From a virus, in IMG/VR virus record IMGVR_UViG_3300027847_002504, positions 50,791-114,790 of that record: a stretch of 64,000 nucleotides of DNA. The stretch is one strand, 5' to 3'. This document shows positions 19,801 through 28,687 of the stretch, in pieces. The notes beneath the pieces are model-generated. The model saw nothing but the letters and a program-made list of their open reading frames with translations. It was not told the DNA's origin and made no database searches. Both the position numbers and the translations under genes were made by a program. The first letter of the stretch is position 1. Every line of letters begins with the position of its first letter.

Positions 19801-19885
19801 AGTTAGACGCTCATGGTTTGGAGGTCGGCAAAAATACAATTGCCCTAAGCGTTTAGTCCTCTAAATCACGTGTTCGGAGGTAGTT

Positions 19886-20620
19886 ATGATGACCGTCCCA
19901 AAAATGTTAATCATCTCGTTGGTGTTGACAGTGTTGATGTCGGGGTGTGTTGGTGGGGGCCGAAGCTTCTTTAGCTCTGGTAGGCAGGGCGAGGACGTTG
20001 GGTTGGCAATTGAGGCCGGGGAAGCCGCTATTGTAGCGAAACAGGCGCGTGAAAACGCTGAAGCGGTTGGGATAATAGGCGAGCGTATCGAGGAAGATGC
20101 GGCTGAGATCCTTGGACGTACAGCGGAAGTCGATAAAATCGTTCGTAAGGGCGCTCCTGGAATCGTTGCCCAAACCTCTGAGCATACAGATGCTATTATA
20201 GGTAAAAGCTCAGGTATTATCGAGGATGCTCGTCTGGTTCAAGATATATCCAAAGATCAGGAAGCGGGTGCTAAAGCGTTTACCGATTTTTCAGAATATG
20301 CGATTAACAAGTCTAAGGGGAAGTGGAAAATGAGTGGAGTCATGTTGATCCTTTTGTACCTTCTTGGCTTCGGATTGGCTTTCACTATGATAGGGATGGC
20401 TTTTCAAAACATTCCGTTCTTACAGCCTATTACCAGACTGATAAATAGTCTTGGTTCAGCTATGGTAGATATGGCCAGCGGATTCTGGCAACAAAAAAGA
20501 TCTCTGGATATTCAACACTTGGATAGGACTTCTCATATTCAAAATGAGGAAATGCCGGTGGAGGTTCAGACTAGGATCATAAAAGAGAGACAAAAGGGGA
20601 CCGGTGTTGACTTAGATTAG
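19886..20620 (+). CDS. Lipoprotein/membrane protein with helical domain
   Basis: 244 residues. The N-terminus has a lipobox signal (LVLTVLMSGC), followed by a long Ala/Glu-rich helical region (residues about 35-150) likely to form a coiled coil, then a second hydrophobic segment (VMLILLYLLGFGLAFTMIGM) and a charged tail. GGAGG precedes two adjacent ATGs. The topology would span the periplasm, which suits a spanin-like or envelope-associated role, but no spanin signature is visible. Confidence 0.6.
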   Translation: MMTVPKMLIISLVLTVLMSGCVGGGRSFFSSGRQGEDVGLAIEAGEAAIVAKQARENAEAVGIIGERIEEDAAEILGRTAEVDKIVRKGAPGIVAQTSEHTDAIIGKSSGIIEDARLVQDISKDQEAGAKAFTDFSEYAINKSKGKWKMSGVMLILLYLLGFGLAFTMIGMAFQNIPFLQPITRLINSLGSAMVDMASGFWQQKRSLDIQHLDRTSHIQNEEMPVEVQTRIIKERQKGTGVDLD

Positions 20621-20720
20621 TTTGTATCCATTATTGGACACAAAGGGATTGTGTCAAATCTCACTTAATACAACAGTGTTATATGTTTTTTCTAACTCTT
20701 TTTATCAGTGAGGTATAATT

Positions 20721-21560
20721 TTGAACTGGGTTGTGAAGTTATTTGTCGGCGATGCTGTTGAGAAAAGCAAGCGCATGGAAATAGAACATAAAAAAAATCA
20801 AGGAAGACTGGATGACTTGTCCAAAATGGCCAATGATATATCTTCTCAGGATTTTGAATTGAAGGCTCTATATAAGATAACCGACTCTATTTTATCCACC
20901 TCTGCCGATGGCTTCTTAGTTCTTGATGAATCTGAGAATATTGTTTTTATAAACCCTGCTTCTGAAAAAATGTTTGGTATTATATTTAATGAGGTCAAGG
21001 GGCTCCATGTCTCAAAATTCATTTTTATACCTTCTGAAGACGGGAAAGATAGAGAGCCGTTTAGCACGGCCTTGAGCAATGGTATTGAAAGAACGGGGGG
21101 GGTTAAGTGCTCCTATCAGGATGAGGTTTGTGGAGACAAGGGAAAAAGCTTTCATGCGGACATTGTTGTTTCCCCAGTAAAGAATGGGATCTCTGGATAT
21201 ATTGTATCTATAAGGGACGTGGAAGAAGAGTTTAATGAAAAGGATAGGACAATCCTTGTTGTAGATCAAGTTATTGATATGATCTACTGTCCAGCTATAG
21301 TGGTAAACTGTGGAATTATCAAATATGCTAACAAGTCAGGATATGATTTCTTAAGAGGTCCAAAGTCGAATGTCGAATTAGTTGGCATGGATATAGATGT
21401 GTTTTTTAAGCCAATAATTGCCTGGGGAGGCGAGACGATAGTTTTTAGTTGTAATACAAGTCCCATTTCAGGGCCAAGTTGTGACATAGAAATAACGACA
21501 TTATGTATAAATATTAAAGGAGAACAATCCGAGCTTTATGTATTAAAAACCCAGAGATAA
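20721..21560 (+). CDS. PAS-domain protein without output domain
   Basis: 279 residues starting at TTG with a GTGAGGT ribosome binding site. After a charged helix, ILSTSADGFLVLDESENIVF and NPASEKMFGI (about residues 57-90) form a PAS domain, and ISGYIVSIRDVEEEFNEKDR matches the PAS C-terminal strand. A second, weaker PAS-like unit follows (IDMIYCPAIVVNCGIIKYAN). No kinase, HTH or GGDEF domain is attached, so it probably senses a ligand or interacts with a partner. It is in a plus-strand run with the genes at 21586-22805. Confidence 0.7.
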   Translation: MNWVVKLFVGDAVEKSKRMEIEHKKNQGRLDDLSKMANDISSQDFELKALYKITDSILSTSADGFLVLDESENIVFINPASEKMFGIIFNEVKGLHVSKFIFIPSEDGKDREPFSTALSNGIERTGGVKCSYQDEVCGDKGKSFHADIVVSPVKNGISGYIVSIRDVEEEFNEKDRTILVVDQVIDMIYCPAIVVNCGIIKYANKSGYDFLRGPKSNVELVGMDIDVFFKPIIAWGGETIVFSCNTSPISGPSCDIEITTLCINIKGEQSELYVLKTQR

Positions 21561-21585
21561 CTTCTTTAATATGGGAATGTGAAAA

Positions 21586-22026
21586 ATGGGATCTGATGAT
21601 AAAAATTCAGGTGGTAATGGAGAGTGGGGTCAATGGGCCAATCACGTTCTTGCCGAATTAAAAAGACTAAACGATAACATCGGTGATCTCAGGAACGACG
21701 TTACGGTTTTAACTGTAGATGTCGCACAGCTTAAAGTAAAGTCTGGGCTATGGGGCGCAGCCGCTGCAATTTGCACAATTGTAGTTTTCCTTGGTATGAA
21801 TTATCTCAAACAATCTTTTGACGAAAAAAATACTGCTCCACCCTCGGCAATAGAGAGAGCTTCAGAGGTTGATTCCGAAAATAAAGACGGCGCTGATATA
21901 TTCATACTTGATGGTGAAAACATAAAAACAGCTGATGCTGGAGCGCTAAATGACGATGCGGAAGGAAAACAGGCCGATTTTAATGTAGAATATAAACATG
22001 CACAAAGTGGCCCTCACGGCCCATAG
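21586..22026 (+). CDS. Coiled-coil protein with one membrane helix
   Basis: 146 residues. N-terminal helix with heptads (LAELKRLNDNIGDLRNDVTVLTVDVAQL), one membrane helix (GAAAAICTIVVFLGMNY), then a hydrophilic acidic tail. The layout resembles XhlA/holin-accessory proteins but is not diagnostic. Follows the PAS gene by 25 nt and precedes the gene at 22044. Confidence 0.55.
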   Translation: MGSDDKNSGGNGEWGQWANHVLAELKRLNDNIGDLRNDVTVLTVDVAQLKVKSGLWGAAAAICTIVVFLGMNYLKQSFDEKNTAPPSAIERASEVDSENKDGADIFILDGENIKTADAGALNDDAEGKQADFNVEYKHAQSGPHGP

Positions 22027-22043
22027 GCGTCAGGAGAAAAATT

Positions 22044-22367
22044 ATGAGAGATGTAAACAAAGATATTTTTGAAAAGCTAAGTAAGCTGGAGTATAAAGAT
22101 AGTTTCAAGCTTGATTTCCCGGTTGTTGAAAAAAGAGAAGTCAAGGCTGCTGAGATACATGAGCCTGAAGAGGATGGCGAAAGCACACCTTATGATACTT
22201 TAAATACTATGTTGAGTGAGATTGTATCGGCAAGAACAAAAATTGCAAGGCTTAGTTCCTCTATTGGGCATAGGGTTGAAGCCGTTGAGGGTCTCAAGAG
22301 ATCTCTCACAGATATCGGTGACCTGGTGACAAATTTACACAACCAACTGCAAAGGGTCGGGATATAA
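22044..22367 (+). CDS. Hypothetical coiled-coil protein
   Basis: 107 residues. An acidic central linker and a C-terminal helix with heptad spacing (VSARTKIARLSSSIGHRVEAVEGLKRS). AGGAG precedes the ATG, and its stop is immediately followed by the next ATG. Function unknown. Confidence 0.55.
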   Translation: MRDVNKDIFEKLSKLEYKDSFKLDFPVVEKREVKAAEIHEPEEDGESTPYDTLNTMLSEIVSARTKIARLSSSIGHRVEAVEGLKRSLTDIGDLVTNLHNQLQRVGI

Positions 22368-22805
22368 ATGAGAATTGTGACAACAAAAATAGCCAACTCT
22401 AATGGCAAATCACGGAAGCTTCTTCAAATTAGCAAGAAGGAATGGAAGTCTATTGGTAAAATAGCGCAGTGGGACGACAGTCAAACTGTTAAAGAAGAAT
22501 GCCTTACTATGATTCAAAATATTGTAGAAATGGGTCTTTCTACATTTATTAATGACTCTGATCTAAAAAGACTTTTGGCCCCGAATAATGTTATGGACCC
22601 AGAAACCGTTGCCGTTCCAAACGACATCAAGGCCGTAATAACGGCTTTAGCTGATGTCGCTAAGGGTAAACCCACAAGTCTTTTTGATGTTGAGAAGAAG
22701 ATAGAGTTAACCGAGAATGAAATATCACAAGACAAGGCCTCTGAGCAGGCGGCGGAAAACGCCGACGCTGAGAAAGAAAGAGTACGTTTGGAGAACACAG
22801 TTTAG
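22368..22805 (+). CDS. Hypothetical protein with N-terminal KKEW motif
   Basis: 145 residues. ISKKEWKSIGKIAQW near residue 21 resembles TSKKDWVSTAKSRGW in the gene at 3973. A helical middle and an Ala/Glu-rich C-terminal helix follow. It begins directly at the stop of the preceding gene. No known domain; perhaps a virion or assembly component sharing that N-terminal module. Confidence 0.55.
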   Translation: MRIVTTKIANSNGKSRKLLQISKKEWKSIGKIAQWDDSQTVKEECLTMIQNIVEMGLSTFINDSDLKRLLAPNNVMDPETVAVPNDIKAVITALADVAKGKPTSLFDVEKKIELTENEISQDKASEQAAENADAEKERVRLENTV

Positions 22806-22863
22806 TTTTAATATTATCCCAATTATAGTATAGTATTGTCCCAATTATAGGATATTGATATAA

Positions 22864-22900
22864 GAGAGGGTGGCTTTTAAGAGTCATCCTCTCTTTTTTT
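22864..22900. terminator. Intrinsic terminator between convergent genes
   Basis: GAGAGGGTGGC and GTCATCCTCTC (22864-22893) form the stem, followed by seven T on the plus strand. It lies 60 nt after the gene ending at 22805 and overlaps the 3' end of the minus-strand RdgC-like gene. Confidence 0.75.
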
Positions 22901-24157
22901 CATCATAATTGGATCATGACTATCGGGACACATCCCCCAGTGACTGTAGTCTTGGAATGGCGCTGTCAAGCTTGTAAAAATAAGCGCGTCATGACTTTTC
23001 CCACATTTAGGACATGGTTCTACATCCATATGAAATGAGCCATCCGCAAGAGGCGCATCCGGTCTCGCGTCTGCCATTCCAGAATCTATTTGAACCTGGA
23101 TTTGAGCGGCCTGTTTACGGTGGACCCAAGCTGTCACGACCTGTTCAGGATCGACTTCTTGTAAAAATCGTTCGAAGAGCGCCTCAATGGTTTCAAGAAA
23201 GCTTTCAACCATTCTTATCCTTTCGTCCATGATTTCTTGAGGGTCTTTTCCATCAATTTCAGTGATGGTCTTAAATCCAGAAAAGACAAACTCTTCGTCA
23301 ATCATACATTCGACAATGTAGTCATCCTTCGTTATTACGCGAAACTTGGCTGACGACACTTTCTTATGTTCGTTGAATGCGGCGCATACCTCTTCCCCAG
23401 CCCAAGGCGTACCCTTACTGAGCTTTGTGGTCAAAGAACTTCTTCCTTCGCCCTTCATGACAATATCTCCGCAAAGAGCGGTCACGATCTTCCCAGGCAA
23501 CTTACCATCGGTCTCGGAGGCCATCCAGAGCCACGTGAGAAAGTCTTTACCTATTTCTGCTGTGGTTGACTTTCCGTTAATAGAATACGGAAGATATTCT
23601 GCTGGCGATTTTCCGGTGATGGATGTAAAGAGTTCGTCGGGGGATAATACCGTATAATTGGTTGCGGTGTCCAAGCCCATTCCGTCTAAGAGAGAATCAA
23701 CCTTTTTGATAGAGGCTCCCTCCACGAGAAGATTGGCCTTTGGTCGAGTGAGTACGGCGCGAATACCAGAGCAGTCCTCGAAGGTCTTGTCAGCGAGAAT
23801 AGCTTCAGCATTCTCTTTGATTTCTTTGACGTTCTTGCCCTTGGCCACATATCCCTTTTCGGTATAGAATTTATCTAACAAGTAATTGACAAGTTCCTTA
23901 ACTGCTTTTTTATCAATGACCCTTTCTCTGGTTCTCATGGCGAAATAGACATTCTCACCGTATTTCAAAAAGTCTTCGCCTTCTGGCTTTTCACCAGTAT
24001 GCAATGTTACGCCTCTACATACATCCACTGTGGTGTAGTCGCCAACGCCGGGTGTTTCGAGATAGGAAAGATCCAAGAGATCCTGTTCCGTTTCGCTTGC
24101 TCTCGCCACTTGTGGTTTTAGTACTCGAAATGTCATTCCGCCCTTTTCAAAGCTCAT
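22877..24157 (-). CDS. RdgC-like recombination-associated protein with C-terminal zinc motif
   Basis: 426 residues. IGKDFLTWLWMASE near residue 205 and the following LCGDIVMKGEG, EEVCAAFNEHKKVSSAKFR and DEEFVFSGFKT blocks match the order of the RdgC family, DNA-ring proteins that modulate recombination. A C-terminal extension has CPKCGKSHD and CPDSHD, a likely zinc site. GAGGT precedes the ATG. It is the only minus-strand gene in this part of the genome, flanked by a convergent terminator and by the palindrome array, so it may be an early gene. Family assignment rests on block order, not alignment. Confidence 0.6.
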   Translation of the reverse strand: MSFEKGGMTFRVLKPQVARASETEQDLLDLSYLETPGVGDYTTVDVCRGVTLHTGEKPEGEDFLKYGENVYFAMRTRERVIDKKAVKELVNYLLDKFYTEKGYVAKGKNVKEIKENAEAILADKTFEDCSGIRAVLTRPKANLLVEGASIKKVDSLLDGMGLDTATNYTVLSPDELFTSITGKSPAEYLPYSINGKSTTAEIGKDFLTWLWMASETDGKLPGKIVTALCGDIVMKGEGRSSLTTKLSKGTPWAGEEVCAAFNEHKKVSSAKFRVITKDDYIVECMIDEEFVFSGFKTITEIDGKDPQEIMDERIRMVESFLETIEALFERFLQEVDPEQVVTAWVHRKQAAQIQVQIDSGMADARPDAPLADGSFHMDVEPCPKCGKSHDALIFTSLTAPFQDYSHWGMCPDSHDPIMMKKREDDS

Positions 24158-24836
24158 AGTTCTACCTCTGATTCGTTTTTTTAATTTCTTTCGTGCTTTT
24201 CTAATGGATGTAACATACCTTAAAAACCGCTCATTTCAAGCTGGTATGTTAAATTTTGTTGTTCGATCTGAACTTTTCGATTTTACACCACTTACTCGCT
24301 AATCAGTGTAATCTCAACACTGTTTGCGGGCAAAGTATTATTGAAAAGAAGAGATTGAAAAATCCGTTGGCTCAATCGATGTAAATTTTACACTGATTTC
24401 AGAGTAAATCAAAGACTAAAAAGTGTTTTGGCTATTTTCGACATCTTTCCAGACAATCGGTGTAAAATTTACACTGATTTCGGAGTAAATAATGTTGAAA
24501 AGAAACAACTTTGCCTCCAATCAGTGTAATCTCAACACTGTTTAGGGCCAAAGTACTGTGTCGTAACCCCTTGGTATCACGGTATGTACATGTTATAAAA
24601 ATAGGCCCTTATAGACTAGTTTAAAGGGATAATAAATTATCCCAGAGGGGTCCTATAGTAAAAATGGAGGCGCATCTATTTTAATAATTAGGGGCGTACT
24701 ATGAAAATCTTATATGGAAGAGTTAGGAAGTAGGTTGGGATCAAAGAAGTAAGAAAATACTAACGTTAGTGGGTAAGTTATTTTGCATAGGTGTATAATT
24801 ACGAAGTGACTAACTAATTTTTATAGGGCCATTTTT
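24158..24836. other. Noncoding control region
   Basis: 680 bp without a reading frame between the RdgC-like gene (leftward) and the rightward genes. It contains the palindromic repeat array (24304-24540), the dyad GGGATAATAAATTATCCC near 24627, and a TATAAT at 24794-24799 ahead of the gene at 24837. It is the best candidate in this window for an operator cluster or replication origin. Confidence 0.5.
24304..24540. repeat. Array of palindromic repeats
   Basis: Two copies of CAGTGT-AATCTCA-ACACTG (24304-24322 and 24522-24540) flank two copies of AATCG[AG]TGTAAA...TTTACACTGATTTC[AG]GAGTAAAT (24374-24409 and 24455-24490). All four contain inverted GTGT/ACAC cores at intervals of about 65-85 bp. 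Confidence 0.75.
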
Positions 24837-25247
24837 ATGAATTTAGGCGAAAGAATATGCTCCAAATTATTAAAAGCAACAGGTGAGCAAGACTTCATCA
24901 AGCATGTGCGTGTGAGAAAAGAGGGGCGAGTGAATTTCACTGTTCCAATAAGTTATTTATGCGGCGGCGACTCTCGTCTAACCGCCACTTTCAAAAAGCT
25001 GAAGCCCGCTTCAATATCAATCTTCCACGTCGATACTATCGGTGAGTTAATTGTAAGAAGTCATCTCTCAAAATTTATCGAAAAAATTGTGGAGATCACT
25101 CCGCAAGAATACAACAGCACGTTTTCGCTGTTCAGTCATGTTCATTTTAGCATGCAAGAAACGGGGGCCGGTGTAGTACTCACGTTTCACGTCAGTCTAC
25201 TCCATGATATTTTAATAGAAAAAATGATATTTCAAAAAGAAGGATAA
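24837..25247 (+). CDS. Hypothetical protein
   Basis: 136 residues, mixed alpha/beta, basic N-terminal helix, with strands such as ARFKK-like basic loops and SLFSHVHFSMQETGAGVVL. No recognised domain. First gene right of the control region and 6 nt upstream of the ATPase gene, so probably its partner. Confidence 0.55.
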   Translation: MNLGERICSKLLKATGEQDFIKHVRVRKEGRVNFTVPISYLCGGDSRLTATFKKLKPASISIFHVDTIGELIVRSHLSKFIEKIVEITPQEYNSTFSLFSHVHFSMQETGAGVVLTFHVSLLHDILIEKMIFQKEG

Positions 25248-25252
25248 AAACC

Positions 25253-26344
25253 ATGTCTCAACCCCGATTAGCGATCAAAAGTCTTACTCTTAAAAACTTT
25301 AAGTGTTACGAAGATTTTCACTTAAACTTCTCAAATGACGAGGGTATCTATCTACTGTTCGGCCTGTTCGGTCCCAACGGCAGTGGTAAAACTACGATTT
25401 TAGACGCTATAACTCTCGCGATGTCAACCTTCGCCGCATACGATTCTGATAGAATTGAGGTGTCAATGAGAAAATGCATTCGTAATTACAAACAGATGAC
25501 CGTGCCAGAGCAGGAGAAGGCTAACTTTTTGATTGAGGCGGAGATTAGTTCCGAGTTCGGAGATTATAGTATCGCCATCGACAAGAGTGGATACCTCCGT
25601 GAAAAGGGCCACCCGAAGGAGATTGCGGAGACGCTCATGCGTCAATCTTTCAGGACGAGATATGACGAAGAGCTACATACTTTTCAACTTCGACTTGAAC
25701 AATGGGAAGAATTCAAAGAACTCTTCGAATCCGTTACAGGATACAAGGTGGATAAAGTCGAGTGTCCGATGTCTCCGTTCACAGTTAATCTTAACAACGG
25801 AAACTTAAAAAATCGCGCCGCACAGATGGATGAACACGTTTTAGGATTGACGATAACTAAGCCCAATGAGACGATTTCTGACCGAGAGTGTAGTAAGGGG
25901 GAGAAAAAGATCATAAAGTGCTTCACAACGTTGTTAAACAAGGAAATAATGCCATCTGTGGTGTTGATCGATGACGTAGAGATGCACGTAGAGTTGAGTC
26001 GTCACATGGCTCTGGTTGGCTGCATTGAAAAATGTTTCCCAAATTGTCAAATAGTTTTTACGACGCACAGCCCGAAAATAATTCACGGTTTTGATATTGA
26101 TCGGATGATCGACTTGACGGTCAAAAGCAAGATCGGTCAGAAAACCTGGCGCAAGGAGTTGATTAGGATTTTGACGCAGAGTTTGTTTTTCCCAAATGAG
26201 TCTCGAAACGAGGAATGTATCGGAGATATGTTGAAGCAGTTGAGAACGGTGGAAGATCTCGATAAGGATTGGGCTAAGCACGTTTCTGCCGAGGCTATTT
26301 TTACAATTAATAACCAGTTACTCGAAAGGATCGAAAAAATATGA
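25253..26344 (+). CDS. AAA/SMC-like ATPase (RecF/OLD type)
   Basis: 363 residues. The N-terminus LTLKNFKCYEDFHLNF is the typical first strand of RecF/OLD/AAA_15 proteins. Walker A GPNGSGKTT (about 40-48), signature SKGEKK (214-219), Walker B VVLIDD (236-241) and the switch His in TTHSPK (H272) are all present. Only a short insert separates the lobes, with no coiled coil or TOPRIM nuclease. Such ATPases act in DNA repair, recombination or anti-defence. Its stop overlaps the next ATG by 4 nt (ATGA). Confidence 0.8.
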   Translation: MSQPRLAIKSLTLKNFKCYEDFHLNFSNDEGIYLLFGLFGPNGSGKTTILDAITLAMSTFAAYDSDRIEVSMRKCIRNYKQMTVPEQEKANFLIEAEISSEFGDYSIAIDKSGYLREKGHPKEIAETLMRQSFRTRYDEELHTFQLRLEQWEEFKELFESVTGYKVDKVECPMSPFTVNLNNGNLKNRAAQMDEHVLGLTITKPNETISDRECSKGEKKIIKCFTTLLNKEIMPSVVLIDDVEMHVELSRHMALVGCIEKCFPNCQIVFTTHSPKIIHGFDIDRMIDLTVKSKIGQKTWRKELIRILTQSLFFPNESRNEECIGDMLKQLRTVEDLDKDWAKHVSAEAIFTINNQLLERIEKI

Positions 26345-27132
26345 AAAAACCTGGGATATCAGTGTGTTTCGTAATTAGAAACGGGATGAGAAATGGTTAT
26401 CCGTTTTGGGAATCTCTAAATTCTTGTCTTGATTTCGCTGATGAAATCGTAATCAGCGAGGGGCACTCAGATGACGACACATACGTATACATGGAAAAAT
26501 TCAGATACCTTCACCCCGAAAAGGTTAAACTTTTTAGAACTAACTGGAAGAAGAGTGCTCACGGTGAAGTTATCGCTACCGTATCTTCAGAGGCGCTAAA
26601 AAGATGTTCACACGAATGGGTCTACTATCTTCAGGCGGACGAAATTATTCACGAAGACAACTGGCAGTTCATCAAAGGAATTTCTGAAGGTAAGCAGGGG
26701 AAAGTAAACTCCGTTAAATTCATGTTTAACCACTTTATTGGATCGTGGACACCCTTGCCAAAAGGTGCCGCAGCATACAGCGCCGCGATTCGGATGGTTC
26801 GGAACGTACCAAGCATTTCCCTCATGGGAGACGCTTGGACTTTTGAGGGGGGGATCGACCCAGTAGTCGCGCCGACCATGCCACCAAAACCAATTTATCA
26901 TCTCGGCTGGGTCTTCCCTAAAAATTGCGACGAAAAAAGTATTAGTCATGCGAAAATTTATTCTTCAATGCCAGCGTATCAAGAGCAAGCGGACAAGGCC
27001 AAGAAAAGACAGAGCGAAGGTTACGATGGAGAAGTTGGACTCCCAAAACCAGACAACTTTGACGACTTTCCAATTGGCGTAGAAAGACTTCTTGGTATGT
27101 TTGAATATGAACCACCGGATGAGGCCAAGTAA
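26341..27132 (+). CDS. Glycosyltransferase, GT2-like
   Basis: 263 residues. ISVCFVIRNGMRNGYPFWES, then DEIVISEGHSDDDTY and the acceptor-side YYLQADEIIHED (a DxD-like site) match a GT-A glycosyltransferase. It would transfer a sugar from a nucleotide-sugar donor in the cytoplasm. First of six to seven consecutive glycan genes with 1-4 nt overlaps. Confidence 0.75.
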   Translation: MKKPGISVCFVIRNGMRNGYPFWESLNSCLDFADEIVISEGHSDDDTYVYMEKFRYLHPEKVKLFRTNWKKSAHGEVIATVSSEALKRCSHEWVYYLQADEIIHEDNWQFIKGISEGKQGKVNSVKFMFNHFIGSWTPLPKGAAAYSAAIRMVRNVPSISLMGDAWTFEGGIDPVVAPTMPPKPIYHLGWVFPKNCDEKSISHAKIYSSMPAYQEQADKAKKRQSEGYDGEVGLPKPDNFDDFPIGVERLLGMFEYEPPDEAK

Positions 27133-27845
27133 TGCACACATTGCCGTATAGCGTTGTTATTTGCAGCTATAATAAATTAGAATCTTTAATGATAGTCCTT
27201 GATCGAATCCGTGAAAACGAGAGATGCCTTGAGATAATTTTGGTTGATGACAAATCAACAGACGAAACTATGGATTGGGCGAGAGATTCTAATTTTTTCA
27301 ACCATATCTACCAGCGTGGCCAATCTGGTCAATACAGATTGAATGGCAATAGAAATATTGGTATTTCTCTCGCGAAACACGAGCACATTGTTTTACTCGA
27401 TGCGGATTGCGCTCCAGAAAAGAAATACTTTGAGGGTCATGACCGTGTTTTCTGGCACCACCCAGGAGTTATTTCCGTTGGTATGACTGATCGATATAAT
27501 TCGAACGGAAAGTTCCTACAACAAAAAGATCCGAGAAGGAAAGATTTCAAAGATGGAAAACCATTGGTTGGTATCAATTGGTCCAAGGCTTATGGTGGTA
27601 ACGTTTGTTTCACAAAGGCTCTCTGGAATAAAATTGGTGGTTTTGACGAGGGCTTTGATGGAGCCTGGGGCTTCGAAGATCTCGATTTTTCTAAACGTGC
27701 AGCAAATATTAAGATACTATGCAAAAGTCATAAGTTTTCGACGACACGACATCTACATCATAAAGTTTCTGAATTAGCTAAGAAGGGTGGCAGCAACGGG
27801 AGAAATTCGAATCTGTTCCATAAAAAACATGGTATTAAATTTTGA
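27132..27845 (+). CDS. Family 2 glycosyltransferase
   Basis: 237 residues. YSVVICSYNKLESL, EIILVDDKSTDET, VLLDADCAPE (DxD metal site) and a C-terminal GFDEGFDGAWGFEDLDF block are the standard GT2 signature, as in galactosyltransferase-like enzymes. Its start shares a base with the previous stop (TAATG). Part of the glycan cassette. Confidence 0.88.
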   Translation: MHTLPYSVVICSYNKLESLMIVLDRIRENERCLEIILVDDKSTDETMDWARDSNFFNHIYQRGQSGQYRLNGNRNIGISLAKHEHIVLLDADCAPEKKYFEGHDRVFWHHPGVISVGMTDRYNSNGKFLQQKDPRRKDFKDGKPLVGINWSKAYGGNVCFTKALWNKIGGFDEGFDGAWGFEDLDFSKRAANIKILCKSHKFSTTRHLHHKVSELAKKGGSNGRNSNLFHKKHGIKF

Positions 27846-27857
27846 GGACTAATTATT

Positions 27858-28679
27858 ATGGTAGGGTTTTATGACTATTTCGATGATCATTTTGGTCCAT
27901 GGCTTAAAGGCTTTGAATCGTATTGCAAAAACAAGGGTCATATAGTTGAAATAAATGTTTGTCGAAAGAGGATTACAGAATCTGAGCTTACAAGCAAGAG
28001 GTATGATTTTGTAATGATATGGAATGGTGAAATGGAATCGACAAGCCATATCAAACACCTTTGTAGAAAATTGAACATTCCGCATCGGATTGTTGAGGTT
28101 GGATGGTTTCCGCAAAGATCGAACTATTTTGTTGACACTATGGGTATAAATGGGCATGGATCTTTGATGTCAGATGACTTATCATGGATAACGGATGCAC
28201 ATATTAAATCTTTAGAAGATTTCAAAAAAAAATACATTGGTGGTAAACCTTGGGTCGGTGGAGAGAATATACTATGCCCGCTACAGCTTGAGGGGGACAC
28301 AAATATTTTGAAGTTTTCCCCTTTCAAAAAGATGCAGGCGTTGATTAACTATGTTGAAAGGATATATCCAGAAGACAAAATAATTTTCAAGGGTCACCCG
28401 TTAGACCCGAATTCAATAAAGGTCACCTGTTCTGCCAAAAATAAAGTGACAAGCACTGGAAATTTTTTAGATATAGCAAGATATTCTAAGCGTGTGATAG
28501 GGATAAATTCAACATGCTTGCTTGAATCTTTAATGCTTGGCGCTCCCACGACATCTCTTGGGATAGGATATGTTAATTCTCACACCGATAGGGTTGACAA
28601 ATTACTTGCTGCCCTTATTGATAAGCAGATCCCGGTAGGGTCTGATAAATTAGATAAATGGTTCGGAACCATTCTATAG
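27858..28679 (+). CDS. Capsule polysaccharide-type glycosyltransferase (KpsC-like)
   Basis: 273 residues. IIFKGHPLDPNSIK, then RVIGINSTCLLESLMLGAP and TTSLGIG match the nucleotide-sugar binding region of KpsC/LipB-type capsule transferases, which extend Kdo-like chains. The N-terminal half (DFVMIWNGEMES) is the other Rossmann lobe. A related gene lies at 43617. The exact sugar is unknown. Confidence 0.7.
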   Translation: MVGFYDYFDDHFGPWLKGFESYCKNKGHIVEINVCRKRITESELTSKRYDFVMIWNGEMESTSHIKHLCRKLNIPHRIVEVGWFPQRSNYFVDTMGINGHGSLMSDDLSWITDAHIKSLEDFKKKYIGGKPWVGGENILCPLQLEGDTNILKFSPFKKMQALINYVERIYPEDKIIFKGHPLDPNSIKVTCSAKNKVTSTGNFLDIARYSKRVIGINSTCLLESLMLGAPTTSLGIGYVNSHTDRVDKLLAALIDKQIPVGSDKLDKWFGTIL

Positions 28680-28687
28680 AGGTTAAA

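Noticed and set aside
22660-22887. Further small frames around the convergent terminator
   Set aside because: They overlap well-supported genes in other frames and lack ribosome binding sites.
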